Part shown: positions 8,410 through 18,100 of the stretch, in pieces
How positions within the stretch are numbered: the stretch's first letter is position 1
Layout: the number at the start of each line of letters is the position of its first letter
NCBI RefSeq assembly: GCF_030296015.1
Contig: NZ_AP027368.1
Location: forward strand, 2,852,001 to 2,916,000
Reading direction: 5' to 3'
Length of the DNA stretch: 64,000 bases
From: Ferrimonas sp. YFM
Lineage (GTDB): Bacteria > Pseudomonadota > Gammaproteobacteria > Enterobacterales > Shewanellaceae
The notes under the pieces: model-generated
What the model was told of the DNA's origin: nothing
What the model saw: only the letters and a program-made list of their open reading frames with translations
The model's database searches: none
Made by a program: the position numbers and the translations under genes

Positions 8410-9303
8410 TTAAATCCGCTCAATGTCTTTGGTGCCGAACAGGCCGTAGGGCTTGAACCACAGAATCACCAAGAGCACATAGAAGGGCGCAATGTCGTAC
8501 ATGTTGCCGATGTGCAGGTACTGGCTGTCGACAAACTCCGCCAAGTTCTCCAGCACACCGATGGTGATGCCGCCGACGATGGCACCGACGATGGAATCCA
8601 GGCCGCCGAGGATCACCGCCGGGAACACCTTGATCCCCATCACCGACAGGGAGTCGGAGACGCCGTTCACCATACCGATCACCACACCGGCGGTAGCCGA
8701 TACCGTGGCAGCGATGCCCCAGCTCATGGCGAACACCTGCTTGACCGAGATCCCCAGTGACTGGGCCACCTGCTGGTCGAAGGCGGTGGCGCGCATCGCC
8801 AGGCCATGCTTGGAATGGGTAAAGAACAGGTAGAAACCCACCATGATGAGGATGGCGATGCCGGTGCTCATCAGGTACGCCAGCTCGATGTTCAGGCCAA
8901 ACAGGTTGATGCTCTGGGTGTCGAACACCTTGGGATAGCTCTCAGGGGCCACACCGAAGATCCACTTGGTCAGGGACTGGAAGAAGATGGACAGGCCGAT
9001 GGTCACCATGATCACCGAGATGATGGGTTCGCCAATCATGGGCCTCAACACAATCATCTGCAGCGCCACCCCGAACACCGCCATAAAGGCCAGGCTCAGC
9101 AGGAAACCGACGAAAAACGGCAGCTGCAGATAGACCAGCAGGGCCCAGCAGGTCCAGGCGCCCACCAGCAGGAATTCACCCTGGGCGAAGTTCACAATCT
9201 GGGTCGACTTGTACACCAGTACGAAGCACATCCCCACCACCCCGTACAACAGGCCAACGATCAGTCCGTTGACCACCAGTTGCAGTAACAGCTCGAAATT
9301 CAT
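8410..9303 (-). CDS. livH: Branched-chain amino acid-type ABC permease LivH
   Basis: A 297-residue permease with eight or so membrane segments. Family marks are VVNGLIVGLLYGVVGMCFVL at the N-terminus, VNFAQGEFLLVGAW, AMRATAFDQQVAQSLGI and AVILGGLDSIVGAIVGG, the ATPase-contact loop. It pairs with LivM. The start codon overlaps the stop of the acyl-CoA synthetase gene by four bases (ATGA), so the two are translationally coupled. Confidence 0.9.
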   Translation of the reverse strand: MNFELLLQLVVNGLIVGLLYGVVGMCFVLVYKSTQIVNFAQGEFLLVGAWTCWALLVYLQLPFFVGFLLSLAFMAVFGVALQMIVLRPMIGEPIISVIMVTIGLSIFFQSLTKWIFGVAPESYPKVFDTQSINLFGLNIELAYLMSTGIAILIMVGFYLFFTHSKHGLAMRATAFDQQVAQSLGISVKQVFAMSWGIAATVSATAGVVIGMVNGVSDSLSVMGIKVFPAVILGGLDSIVGAIVGGITIGVLENLAEFVDSQYLHIGNMYDIAPFYVLLVILWFKPYGLFGTKDIERI

Positions 9304-11264
9304 GATGCTCTCCTTTGCTCATCGCCCGGTTCATGACCCTTGGGTTGCTCAATGAGGGTGGCCACTTCCAGCTGGGTCTGAACCCGGGTCTTGGAGCCGT
9401 CCTGGAAGGTGATCACCGTGTCGATGTCCACCTGAGGCTCGTCGTTGTAAATCGCTTCGATGATGTCGCCATACTTCTCGGCAACCACGCCCCGGCGCAC
9501 CTTACGGGTTCGGGTCAGTTCACCGTCATCGGCGTCCAGCTCCTTGTAGAGCAGCACAAACTTGGCGATCTTCTGCGCCGGAGGCAGGGTGGCGTTGACC
9601 TTCTCCACCTCTTGAGCCAGCTTGGCGTAAACCTCAGGCAGGCTGGCCAGGTTGATGTAGTTGGTGAATGCCAGGCCCTGCTGCTCAGCCCACTTGGCCA
9701 CGATGGAGAAGCGGATACAGAGGATGGAGGACAGGTAGGGGCGGTTCTTACCCAGGATCACCGCCTCACCGATGAAGCTGGAGAACTTCAGCTTGTTCTC
9801 GATGTACTGGGGGGAGTACTGGATGCCGGTGCTGGTGTGGGCCAGGTCCTTGATGCGGTCGATCACCACCAGATGACCGGACTTCTTGAAGTAGCCGGCG
9901 TCACCTGTGTGCATCCAGCCATCGCGGACGTCCTCATCATAGGCCGCTTGGTTGCCCAGGTAACCGCAGAACATCCCCTCGGTCTTGGCCACCACTTCGC
10001 CCAACCCTTCGGCGTCGGCGTTGATCACCTTCACCTCGGCGTTGTCGAAGGCCACTCCCACACTGTCGTAGTCCACGTCATCGGCGTGGTGGATGGTGTA
10101 GGCACCGCACATCTCGGTCTGACCGTAGAGCTGACGCAGAGGCACACCGATGGACTGGAAGAAACGGAAGGTGTCCGGCCCCATGGCGGCGCCACCGGTG
10201 GCGGCGGACTTGAGGAAGGAGAAACCCAGACGGTCACGCAGCGCCTTCATCAGCAACCAGTCCGCCAGGGTGGATTTCTTGCCCTGCTCCAGGGCCTTCT
10301 CTGCCCGGGTCATGGCAAAGTCATACAGCTTCTGTTTGAGCGGTGTCGAGTCCATCATCCGCGCCTGAACGTCCGCCAGGATCTGCTCCCACACCCGTGG
10401 GGCCAGCAGTACAAAGCTGGGGCCAATCTCCCGCAGGTCGGCCATCATGGTCTCCTGCTCTTCGACGAAGTTGACAATCTGGCGGGCGATGAGCGCCTGG
10501 CCCACGGCGTACACCTGCTCCATGATCCAGGGCAAAGGCAGTACCGACACATAGTTATCACCGGCGCTGCGCGGGTCGGCGCGCAGATAGGCGCTGCAGT
10601 GCTTGATGAAGTTGCCCCCTTTCAGCAGGGCAATCTTGGGCTTGGAGGTGGTGCCCGAGGTGGTGCAGTAGATGGCCACCTCATCCGGGTCGGTGGCGTC
10701 CACCATCTGGTCAAAGCGCTTGGAGTCAGTATTCTCCTGCTCACGGCCGATGCGGTAGAGATCCTCCACATCCACCAGGCGCTCGTCGTCATATTTGCGC
10801 ATCCCCCTGGGATCGCAGTAGACGATGTATTTCACGCCGGGGATCTGGTCCTCCAGCTCCAGCAGCTTGTCGCACTGCTCCTCATCCTCGGCGATCACCA
10901 CTGAGGTGCCGGAGAGGTTGATGAGATAGGCCACCTCTTCGTGCAGGGAGTCCTGGTAGATCCCCACCGAGTAACAGCCCAGGGTGTGCGCCGCCAACTC
11001 GCCCCACACCCACTCGGGGCGGTTGTCCCCCAGCAGAGCAATAGTGTCCTTGGATTGGATTCCCAGCTTGTCCAAAGCCAGCGCCATCCACTTTACCCGG
11101 TCCAGATAGTCGGCCCAGGTGAATTCGTTCCAGATGCCGAACTCCTTCTCCCGCATGGCCACATCATTGGGCCAGTACTGGCCGTTGTGGCGCAAAATCT
11201 TGGGGAAGGTATTGAGTTCGCCCATCTCAAAGCCGTGATCGGCCGCGTTAAATGCCTGACTCAT
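9300..11264 (-). CDS. Long-chain acyl-CoA synthetase family AMP-ligase
   Basis: A 654-residue adenylate-forming enzyme. The phosphate loop is CTTSGTTSKPK, with YGQTEMCGAYT as the A5 motif, DGWMHTGDAGYF as the A7 motif and IDRIKDLAHTSTG/QYIENKLK toward the C-terminal domain, all in the FadD-like order of bacterial long-chain acyl-CoA synthetases. It activates a carboxylic acid with ATP and CoA. Its position inside a Liv-type importer operon, overlapping livG by four bases upstream and livH downstream, suggests it traps the imported acid as its CoA thioester. The substrate could be a fatty, aromatic or branched acid. Confidence 0.85.
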   Translation of the reverse strand: MSQAFNAADHGFEMGELNTFPKILRHNGQYWPNDVAMREKEFGIWNEFTWADYLDRVKWMALALDKLGIQSKDTIALLGDNRPEWVWGELAAHTLGCYSVGIYQDSLHEEVAYLINLSGTSVVIAEDEEQCDKLLELEDQIPGVKYIVYCDPRGMRKYDDERLVDVEDLYRIGREQENTDSKRFDQMVDATDPDEVAIYCTTSGTTSKPKIALLKGGNFIKHCSAYLRADPRSAGDNYVSVLPLPWIMEQVYAVGQALIARQIVNFVEEQETMMADLREIGPSFVLLAPRVWEQILADVQARMMDSTPLKQKLYDFAMTRAEKALEQGKKSTLADWLLMKALRDRLGFSFLKSAATGGAAMGPDTFRFFQSIGVPLRQLYGQTEMCGAYTIHHADDVDYDSVGVAFDNAEVKVINADAEGLGEVVAKTEGMFCGYLGNQAAYDEDVRDGWMHTGDAGYFKKSGHLVVIDRIKDLAHTSTGIQYSPQYIENKLKFSSFIGEAVILGKNRPYLSSILCIRFSIVAKWAEQQGLAFTNYINLASLPEVYAKLAQEVEKVNATLPPAQKIAKFVLLYKELDADDGELTRTRKVRRGVVAEKYGDIIEAIYNDEPQVDIDTVITFQDGSKTRVQTQLEVATLIEQPKGHEPGDEQRRAS

Positions 11265-12061
11265 CAGCCTGCCTCCTGCATCTCGTCACCGTCTTCCAGG
11301 CCCAGGTAGGCGCGTTTGACGTGCTCATCCGCCATCACCTGCTCAGGAAGGCCGCTGATCAGCTTCTTACCGAAGTCCAGCACCATCACTTCGTGGGAGA
11401 TGTCCATCACCACACCCATGTCGTGCTCGATCATCACCACGGTGATGCCAAACTCCTCGTTAAGGTCGAGGATGTAGCGGGCCATATCCTCCTTTTCTTC
11501 CAGGTTCATCCCCGCCATGGGTTCATCCAGAAGAATCAGTTTGGGTTTGAGGGCCATGGCCCGGGCCAGCTCCACCCGCTTGCGCAAACCGTAGGAGAGG
11601 GTGCCCGCCACCGATTTACGCACATGGGTGATGTCGAGAAAGTCGATGATCTGTTCCACTTCGCGGCGGTGGGCCAGCTCCTCCTTCTCTGCCGGAGAGA
11701 ACCAGTAGAGAGGGCCGGTCACCCAGTTGTTCTTCATCAGGTGGTGACGACCCACCATGATGTTCTCCAGCACCGTCATATGACCAAACAGGGCCAGATT
11801 CTGGAAGGTACGGCCTATGCCCAGATCGGCACGATCGTTGGGTCGCAAGTTGGTTACCTCACGACCGTCAAAATGGATGGCGCCCTTCTGGGGACGGTAA
11901 CGACCGGAGATGCAGTTCAGCATGGAGGTCTTGCCCGCACCGTTGGGGCCGATGATGGAAAACACCGATCCCCGGGGCACTTCAAAACTGACGTCGGTCA
12001 GCGCCTTGACTCCGCCGAAGGCGAGAGAGACGTGCTCGACTTTGAGGATGGAATCTGTCAT
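11264..12061 (-). CDS. livG: Branched-chain amino acid-type ABC importer ATPase LivG
   Basis: A 265-residue ATPase with Walker A GPNGAGKTS, LivG-type signature LSYGLRKRVELARAMA and Walker B LILLDEPMAGMN. The line FEVPRGSVFSIIGPNG and GIGRTFQNLALFGHMTV are characteristic of LivG. ATG 12061 is chosen since the homology begins at TDSILKVEHVSLAFGG; the upstream open frame overlaps the porin gene and is not protein-like. The stop overlaps the start of the acyl-CoA synthetase (ATGA). Confidence 0.9.
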   Translation of the reverse strand: MTDSILKVEHVSLAFGGVKALTDVSFEVPRGSVFSIIGPNGAGKTSMLNCISGRYRPQKGAIHFDGREVTNLRPNDRADLGIGRTFQNLALFGHMTVLENIMVGRHHLMKNNWVTGPLYWFSPAEKEELAHRREVEQIIDFLDITHVRKSVAGTLSYGLRKRVELARAMALKPKLILLDEPMAGMNLEEKEDMARYILDLNEEFGITVVMIEHDMGVVMDISHEVMVLDFGKKLISGLPEQVMADEHVKRAYLGLEDGDEMQEAG

Positions 12062-12122
12062 TCCCAAACTCCTGATTCTTGGGTAGGGGCATCCACTGCC
12101 CGATTGGGGTAATGCAGTAGTG

Positions 12123-12146
12123 CGGCGGCGGGAGACCCCGCCGCCG
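12123..12146. other. GC hairpin after the porin gene
   Basis: A 10-bp perfect stem (12123-12132 with 12137-12146, loop AGAC) begins 8 bases after the porin stop. No U-run follows on the minus strand, so I read it as a processing, stabilising or attenuating element that lets the porin be made in excess over the downstream transporter. Confidence 0.55.
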
Positions 12147-12153
12147 GAGGGCG

Positions 12154-13197
12154 TTACAGGGCGTAACGCATGGAGAACTGGCCATAGAAGGAGTCTTTGT
12201 CGACCTCCTCCATCTTGAACTGGCCCACCTCGAAACCGATGGCCAGCTCCTTGGTGAGGTTCTGGAACAGGTTGACGCCCCACTGGCTGCGCTCAACCTC
12301 GGTAATGTCTGTCTCTACCCAACCATAAAGCGCGGTAGAGCGCAGGGTGTCGGTCCAGTAGTGGCGATAGGCCGCCAGCCAGGCGGTGGTGTCTTCCACC
12401 TCTTCACCCACCACGTCCATGGCGGCGCCGCCGGAGATGTAGCGGCCCAGCTCACCCTGGTGATACTGGAAGCGGAAGTCGTCTTTACCGAAGGTGTTGA
12501 TCTTACCGGCGATAGACGCACCAAAAGCGGTTTCGCTGCTGCCACCTATGGTATTCAGTTCGCGGCCCAATACGGAGACATTGACGTTACCCCAGTCACC
12601 CTTGAAGGTGTACTTACCGATCACGTCCGGCATGGAGTCGTTGGAGGTGTCGCCACCGAAGGTCTCGGGGTTTTCCACCGCCACCTGCAAGCCGCCCATG
12701 GAGTAACGAATCATCCCCTGACGCACAAAGGAGAGACCCACCAGGGCACCGGCGAAGTCTGCAGACTCAGGAATGGCGCTGGTGTTCATGAAGGTGGTCC
12801 AGGTCTGACCGGCCAGGATACCTTTGTAGCTCACGAAAGCGTGACGGATACGGGGGCTGGTGGAGTTGGAGATAACCTGGTTGCCGCCGGTACCGAAGAA
12901 ATCCATCTCGATGAAACCGGTGACGTCCCCGTGGATGTACTTGGTGTTGAAGCGGGTTTCATTGGCGAAGATACGGAACTGAGACGCGCTCTCCTCCAGA
13001 GGAGTACCACTGCCGGTCCAGAAATCCTTATAGGCCACATCCCCGTCGACATAACGGGCATCCACCTTGATATAACCGCCGAAAATCAGCTTGTCGTTCT
13101 CTGACAATTCAATCTCGTAGCCGGACAGAGCACTGCCGGAAAAGGCCAGCAGAGAGCTTGCTACCGCGAGTTTGACTGAGTGTTTCATCATCTTCAT
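12154..13197 (-). CDS. DcaP-like outer-membrane porin
   Basis: The 347-residue precursor has a Sec signal peptide ending near GSALS. The mature part has FGGYIKVDARY at the first strand, ANETRFNTKY, and the LAGQTWTTFM motif typical of DcaP-like porins, then alternating amphipathic strands ending in a terminal aromatic-region strand (FYGQFSMRYAL). Such porins pass dicarboxylates or other small anionic compounds across the outer membrane. It is first in the liv operon, so it probably supplies that importer. ATG 13197 follows CAAGGG, the same leader pattern as livK. The promoter region is shared with crbS. Confidence 0.8.
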   Translation of the reverse strand: MKMMKHSVKLAVASSLLAFSGSALSGYEIELSENDKLIFGGYIKVDARYVDGDVAYKDFWTGSGTPLEESASQFRIFANETRFNTKYIHGDVTGFIEMDFFGTGGNQVISNSTSPRIRHAFVSYKGILAGQTWTTFMNTSAIPESADFAGALVGLSFVRQGMIRYSMGGLQVAVENPETFGGDTSNDSMPDVIGKYTFKGDWGNVNVSVLGRELNTIGGSSETAFGASIAGKINTFGKDDFRFQYHQGELGRYISGGAAMDVVGEEVEDTTAWLAAYRHYWTDTLRSTALYGWVETDITEVERSQWGVNLFQNLTKELAIGFEVGQFKMEEVDKDSFYGQFSMRYAL

Positions 13198-13276
13198 CCC
13201 TTGTTGTAGTGGTGCCTTAAACATCGTGAAAGGCAGCCATTCTCACAATTGGGAATAGGTATTAGGCCAGAGGTCT

Positions 13277-13292
13277 TAATACGAAAGTATTA
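13277..13292. promoter_or_regulatory. Dyad TAATAC-N4-GTATTA, candidate CrbR operator
   Basis: A perfect 6-bp-arm inverted repeat lies 80 bp upstream of the porin start and about 88 bp upstream of crbS. Short dyads with AT-rich arms are typical for LuxR-type response regulators. Linking it to CrbR is inference from location only. Confidence 0.4.
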
Positions 13293-13318
13293 GACTTTGA
13301 GCCATTGGGTAGCGTTAC

Positions 13319-13334
13319 ACTGATGGTAATCACA
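13319..13334. promoter_or_regulatory. CRP-like site between porin and crbS
   Basis: ACTGA-TGGTAA-TCACA matches the CRP consensus TGTGA-N6-TCACA at 8 of 10 positions (it also gives 8 of 10 to an FNR box). It is centred about 53 bp before the crbS start. Catabolite control of a carboxylate-use system would make sense, but the match is imperfect. Confidence 0.4.
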
Positions 13335-13379
13335 GCCCAAGGGAGTAGCGGGCTGACACAAAAATAATAGGGATAGTAC

Positions 13380-16300
13380 ATGTTTCCAAACTGGCTCCTG
13401 GTGCTGGTCAGCCTGGGTTATATTGGCCTGCTGTTTGCCATCGCCTTCCTCGGCGACCGCTACCGCCACAAACTGGCCGCCCATCAGCACAGCCTGATCT
13501 ACGCCCTGTCACTCGGGGTCTACTGCACCTCCTGGGGATTTCTGGGCACCGCCGGTCAGGCCTCTCGGGGCGACTTTTCCTATCTGCCGGTGTACATCGC
13601 CCCTATCCTGCTGTTCGTCATCGGCTGGCCCTTCATCCAGCGCATCATCCGGGTCTGCCTGAGACTGAACATCACCTCCATCGCCGACCTGCTGGCGGCC
13701 CGCTTCGGCAAGTCTCAGAAACTGGCGGTGCTGGTGACCCTGGTTGCCCTGTTCGGCACCCTGCCCTACATCGCCCTGCAGCTCAAAGCGATCGTCAACT
13801 CCTACGAAATCCTGCGGGAGACCATGACACTGACCTCCTGGCAGTTGGGGCTGTTGGTCACCCTGGTACTGGCAGGCTTTACCATCATCTTCGGCGTCCG
13901 GGCCATCGACGTCACAGAGCGCCATCCCGGGGTGATGGTGGCCATCGCTTTCGAATCGCTGATCAAACTCATCGCCTTTTTGGTGGTGGGCCTGTTTGTC
14001 TCCTTTGTGGCCTTCGACTCCCCGGCGGAGATCTGGCAGCGGGCCACCGAGGCGGCGGCCGAGCCCGCGTTTACCGGCAACAGCCTGGTGTCCATGCTGG
14101 GACTGACGGTGATCGTAGTGTGTGCCTTCCTCTGCCTGCCCCGGCAGTTTCAGGTCACCATGGTGGAACTGAAAGACCCTGAACAGGCCAAACTCAGCCG
14201 CTGGCTGTTTCCCCTCTACGTACTGGTGTTCGCCTTTTTCGCTGCCCCCCTGGGTCAGGCCGGCGCCCTGCTCTACGGCGATTCCATGGCACCGGACGCC
14301 TACGTGCTGTTCCTGCCCGCCTACCATGGCCACTACTGGCTGAGCCTGCTCAGTTTCCTCGGCGCCATCTCCGCCGCCAGCGCCATGGTGATCATCTCCA
14401 CCATGGCCCTGAGCATCATGCTCAGCAACGAAGTGGTGTTCCCCGCCCTGTTCCGCCGCAGTGCCCTGGAAGAGACCGATTTCCTCAGATTCAGGGCCAG
14501 GCTGCTGATGGTGCGCAAAGGCCTGGTGCTGGTGGTGATCTCCCTGGCATTCGCCATGTTCCTGGTGGCCCCGCCCCACACCCTCTCCTCTTTGGGAGAG
14601 GTCGCCTTTGGTGCCATCGCCCAGATTGGCCCGGCGCTGTTCGCCGCCTTCTGGTGGCGCAAGGTAAGCCTGGCCGGCGTGGTCTCCGGCATTGGCGCCG
14701 GGTTTGGCATCTGGCTGCTGTTCAACCTGGCTCCTCAGTTGGGGCTCTATGCTCACCCCATGGAGGGTTCGCCTTTTGGGGCCACCACCATGGCCACCCT
14801 GTTGGGGCTGCTGGTGAATATGGGGATGATCTGGCTGATCTCCGCCCTGAGCCGGCAGACGGTCAAGGAGCAGATGCAGATGGAGCTGTTCTTCGCCCGC
14901 CCCGACATCCATGAACGTCTGCCCATCAAGGCGGGGCGCATCGACCCCAAGGAGCTGGAGCTGCTGGCGGCCCGCTTCGTCGGCCACGACAAGGCCACTC
15001 AAGGCTTCGATCTCTACTATCGCAACCACCCCAGGTTCAGGGAGGGGCGTCAGAATGCGGATCAGGAGCTGGTGCTCTACACGGAGAACCTGCTGGCGAC
15101 GGTGATGGGCTCGGCTTCGGCCAGGCTGGTGATCTCCTGTGCCCTGCAGGGGCGGGACATCGCCCTGGATGAGGTGGCCCAGCTGATGGACGAAGCCACC
15201 AGCCAGCGCACCGCCCTGAGCCGGGAGCTGCTGCAAAGCGCCATCGAAAACGCCTCCGAGGGGATTTCCGTCACCGACAACAATCACAAGCTGGTGGCCT
15301 GGAACCGCCGCTACCTCAACCTGTTCAACTACCCGGAAGGCCTGGTCTATCCCGGCTGTCCGGTGGAAGATCTCATCCACTACAACCTAAGCCAGCTGAT
15401 CGATGACGATGAGGAGGTGGAGCGTCAGGTGGCCCGGCGTCTTCGCTACCTGCGCCAGGGCAGTCGCCACAGTTCGGAGCGTCAGCTGCCCGATGGCACG
15501 GTGATTCGTATCGAGGGCAACCCCATGCCCGGCGGCGGCTTTGTGATGCTGTTCTCCGACATCACCGTCTACCGGGAAGCGGAAGCGCTGCTGACTGAGA
15601 AAAACCTGGATCTGGAGTCCCTGGTGTCCGAACGCACCAACAAGCTGGCCATGGCCAATGAGCAGTTGGCCCGCTCCAACGCCAAGCTGGACGCTGCCCG
15701 AGAGCAGGCGGAATCCGCTCACCGCCAGAAGAGTCAGTATCTCAAAGCCTGCAGCCACGACCTGCTGCAGCCGCTGTCGGCCGCCAGATTGTTCTCCTCA
15801 ACCCTGATGGAGGAGGGAGACCTCTCCCCCAATCAGAGGGCAGGCCTGGAGCAGATCGACCGCTCCTTGCAGGTGGCCAATGAGCTGCTGCTGGATCTCA
15901 ACGCCATCACCAAGATCGAAAGTGGCACCATAGTGCCCAAGCTGGAATCCTTCCCCTTACAATCCCTGCTGGACTCTCTGGTGGGAGAGTTCGGCGCCCT
16001 GGCCCCCCGTTACCAGGTCACCCTGAGGGCAGTGCCCTGCAGCGCCTGGGTGCACAGCGACAAGCAACTTCTACGGAGAATCCTGCAAAACCTGCTCTCC
16101 AATGCGCTCCGGTACGCCAGTGGCGGCAAGGTGGTGCTGGGCTGCCGCCGCGGCGAACAGCTGGAGATCCAGGTATTGGACAACGGCCCCGGCATCCCCG
16201 CAGAGAAGCAGCAACTGGTGTTCGAGCAATTTACCCGACTGCAGAGCGGCGGCCCCAATGGCCTGGGGCTGGGCCTGAATATCGCCCAGGGATTGAGCCA

Positions 16301-16841
16301 GTTGCTGGGCCACACTCTGTCCCTGGACTCCGAGGCCGGCAGAGGCTGCTGCTTCTCCCTGGCCCTGCCTCCCGCCCGGCCTCAGGTTCAGGCCATGCCC
16401 ACCCAGACCAGCGCCTTTACCCTGCAAGGGGTGCGGGTCCTGTGCATCGACAACGATCCCGCCGTACTCGCCGGCATGGAGCAGTTGCTCGGTAGCTGGC
16501 AATGCAGCGTCTTTGTCGCCGACAGCCTGGCCAGCGCCGAGGCGCTGCTTAACAGTCGCCATGGTGAGATGGACATCATGCTGGTGGATTACCAGCTGAA
16601 CAACGATGAGGACGGCATCTCGGTAATGCAGCGGATGCAGCAGCTCAGTGCCCGGCCCCTGCCGGGCATCCTCATCAGCGCCACCACAGACGAAGGGGTG
16701 GTCAACCAGGCCAAAGAGGCGGGCTTCGGGTTCCTGCGCAAGCTGGTGAAGCCCGTTGCCCTGAGGGCACTGATGAGTGCCACCCTGGTGCGTGAACTGC
16801 AACAGAACTATGGTCAGGAGCTGGATACTCAAAATGGTTAA
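13380..16841 (+). CDS. crbS: CrbS-type hybrid sensor kinase with sodium/solute symporter domain
   Basis: A 1153-residue membrane protein. Residues 1-500 form an SLC5/SSS sodium-solute symporter with about 13 membrane segments. They are followed by a linker, a PAS_7-type domain around 620-720 (HKLVAWNRRYLNLFNYPEG), a coiled coil, a HisKA domain with phosphorylatable H793 in ACSHDLLQPLSAARLF, an HATPase domain (DNGPGIPAEK, GLGLGLNIAQ) and a C-terminal receiver with D1070 (LVDYQL). This architecture is that of CrbS, known to control acetyl-CoA synthetase and acetate use through CrbR. It is divergent from the porin/liv operon and near crbR. The signal sensed here is unproven. Confidence 0.88.
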   Translation: MFPNWLLVLVSLGYIGLLFAIAFLGDRYRHKLAAHQHSLIYALSLGVYCTSWGFLGTAGQASRGDFSYLPVYIAPILLFVIGWPFIQRIIRVCLRLNITSIADLLAARFGKSQKLAVLVTLVALFGTLPYIALQLKAIVNSYEILRETMTLTSWQLGLLVTLVLAGFTIIFGVRAIDVTERHPGVMVAIAFESLIKLIAFLVVGLFVSFVAFDSPAEIWQRATEAAAEPAFTGNSLVSMLGLTVIVVCAFLCLPRQFQVTMVELKDPEQAKLSRWLFPLYVLVFAFFAAPLGQAGALLYGDSMAPDAYVLFLPAYHGHYWLSLLSFLGAISAASAMVIISTMALSIMLSNEVVFPALFRRSALEETDFLRFRARLLMVRKGLVLVVISLAFAMFLVAPPHTLSSLGEVAFGAIAQIGPALFAAFWWRKVSLAGVVSGIGAGFGIWLLFNLAPQLGLYAHPMEGSPFGATTMATLLGLLVNMGMIWLISALSRQTVKEQMQMELFFARPDIHERLPIKAGRIDPKELELLAARFVGHDKATQGFDLYYRNHPRFREGRQNADQELVLYTENLLATVMGSASARLVISCALQGRDIALDEVAQLMDEATSQRTALSRELLQSAIENASEGISVTDNNHKLVAWNRRYLNLFNYPEGLVYPGCPVEDLIHYNLSQLIDDDEEVERQVARRLRYLRQGSRHSSERQLPDGTVIRIEGNPMPGGGFVMLFSDITVYREAEALLTEKNLDLESLVSERTNKLAMANEQLARSNAKLDAAREQAESAHRQKSQYLKACSHDLLQPLSAARLFSSTLMEEGDLSPNQRAGLEQIDRSLQVANELLLDLNAITKIESGTIVPKLESFPLQSLLDSLVGEFGALAPRYQVTLRAVPCSAWVHSDKQLLRRILQNLLSNALRYASGGKVVLGCRRGEQLEIQVLDNGPGIPAEKQQLVFEQFTRLQSGGPNGLGLGLNIAQGLSQLLGHTLSLDSEAGRGCCFSLALPPARPQVQAMPTQTSAFTLQGVRVLCIDNDPAVLAGMEQLLGSWQCSVFVADSLASAEALLNSRHGEMDIMLVDYQLNNDEDGISVMQRMQQLSARPLPGILISATTDEGVVNQAKEAGFGFLRKLVKPVALRALMSATLVRELQQNYGQELDTQNG

Positions 16842-16912
16842 GCCCGCGACAAGACGGGGTTCAGCTCGGTTATGTTAGGGTGCTTGGCCATACCGCAGCC
16901 TCAGGAGAGAGA

Positions 16913-18097
16913 ATGCCCCTTGAATTGACTCTGGTTATCGTATCCAGCCTGATCCTGTTGGGGATCCTGCTGCACAAACCCTCTGCAACCTTGGGTATCC
17001 CCTCGCTGCTGATCTTCATCGGAGTTGGCCTGGCCTTTGGCAACGGTGAGTTCAATTTTGTCTATGACAACCTGACCCTGACCTCGGTCATCGGCACCAT
17101 GGCATTAAACGTCATCGTGTTTGTGGGGGGGCTGAATACTCCCCTGGGCAACATCCGCATCGCCTGGAGAGAGGGGGGAATGCTCTCCACCCTGGGTGTG
17201 GTGTTGACCACGCTGATTCTGGCGGCTCTGCTGCACCTGACCACCGAGTTTTCCCCTCTGATCTGCGTGCTGTTCGCCGCCGTGGTCTCCTCCACCGACG
17301 CCGCGGCGGTGTTTTCCATACTGGAGTCCAAAAAACTCAAGCTGAAACAGCACGCCGACACGGTTCTGGAGTTTGAGTCTGCCACCAATGATCCGGTGGC
17401 TCTGCTGCTGGTGGTGACCCTCACCAGCCTGGTGATGGCCGGCGGCCCGGCACCAGCGCCTACGGAGATCGCCCTCTCTCTGGGATTGCAGCTCGGCATA
17501 GGCCTGTTGATGGGCTTGGGTGCGGCCTGGCTGGCGGTGACTCTGCTCAATGCCATCCACCTGGAGGAGTATGGCCTGATCCCGGTCTACATCCTCGCCT
17601 GCTTCCTGATGATCACCTACGGAAGCGACCTGCTTGGAGGGAACATTCTGGTGGCCTCCTACGCTGCAGGCGTGCTGTTTGGCAACTTGGTAAAGCGGGG
17701 CAGGCACACCATCAAGCACTTCTTCAACAGCCTCTCCTGGCTGGCTCAGTCACTGATGTTCGTTATCCTTGGGCTGCAGTTTTTCCCCAACTCCCTGATA
17801 CAAGACGCCAGCAGCGCCATAGTGCCGGCGCTGACACTGATTCTGGTTGCCCGGCCACTGGCGGTGTTTCTCAGTTATCTGCCCTTCAGGGGCGTCTCGG
17901 TAAACAAGAAATTATTTATCTCGGCCATCGGTCTGAAAGGTGCCACTCCCATCGTCTTTGCGCTGATCCCCGCCGCCGCCGGGGTCGAGGGTGCCCAGCA
18001 GATGGTACACATGGTGTTCTTTATTGTGGTGATCTCTGTGGTGGTGCAGAGCCTGGCCTTGGAACCTCTGGCCAAAGTGCTCAAGCTTAAACAGTAG
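16913..18097 (+). CDS. CPA1-type cation/proton antiporter, short NhaP-like
   Basis: The 394-residue protein has about 12 membrane segments and the NhaP/CvrA core motifs SSTDAAAVFSILE and FESATNDPVALLL, whose acidic residues bind the cation and proton. It would exchange Na+ or K+ for H+ at the inner membrane. Unlike NhaP2 of E. coli (about 578 residues) it ends right after the membrane domain and lacks the RCK_C/CorC-like regulatory tail. ATG 16913 has AGGAGAG upstream. It lies 71 bases after crbS, perhaps co-transcribed, and meets crbR tail to tail with only 3 bases between. Confidence 0.85.
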   Translation: MPLELTLVIVSSLILLGILLHKPSATLGIPSLLIFIGVGLAFGNGEFNFVYDNLTLTSVIGTMALNVIVFVGGLNTPLGNIRIAWREGGMLSTLGVVLTTLILAALLHLTTEFSPLICVLFAAVVSSTDAAAVFSILESKKLKLKQHADTVLEFESATNDPVALLLVVTLTSLVMAGGPAPAPTEIALSLGLQLGIGLLMGLGAAWLAVTLLNAIHLEEYGLIPVYILACFLMITYGSDLLGGNILVASYAAGVLFGNLVKRGRHTIKHFFNSLSWLAQSLMFVILGLQFFPNSLIQDASSAIVPALTLILVARPLAVFLSYLPFRGVSVNKKLFISAIGLKGATPIVFALIPAAAGVEGAQQMVHMVFFIVVISVVVQSLALEPLAKVLKLKQ

Positions 18098-18100
18098 GGA

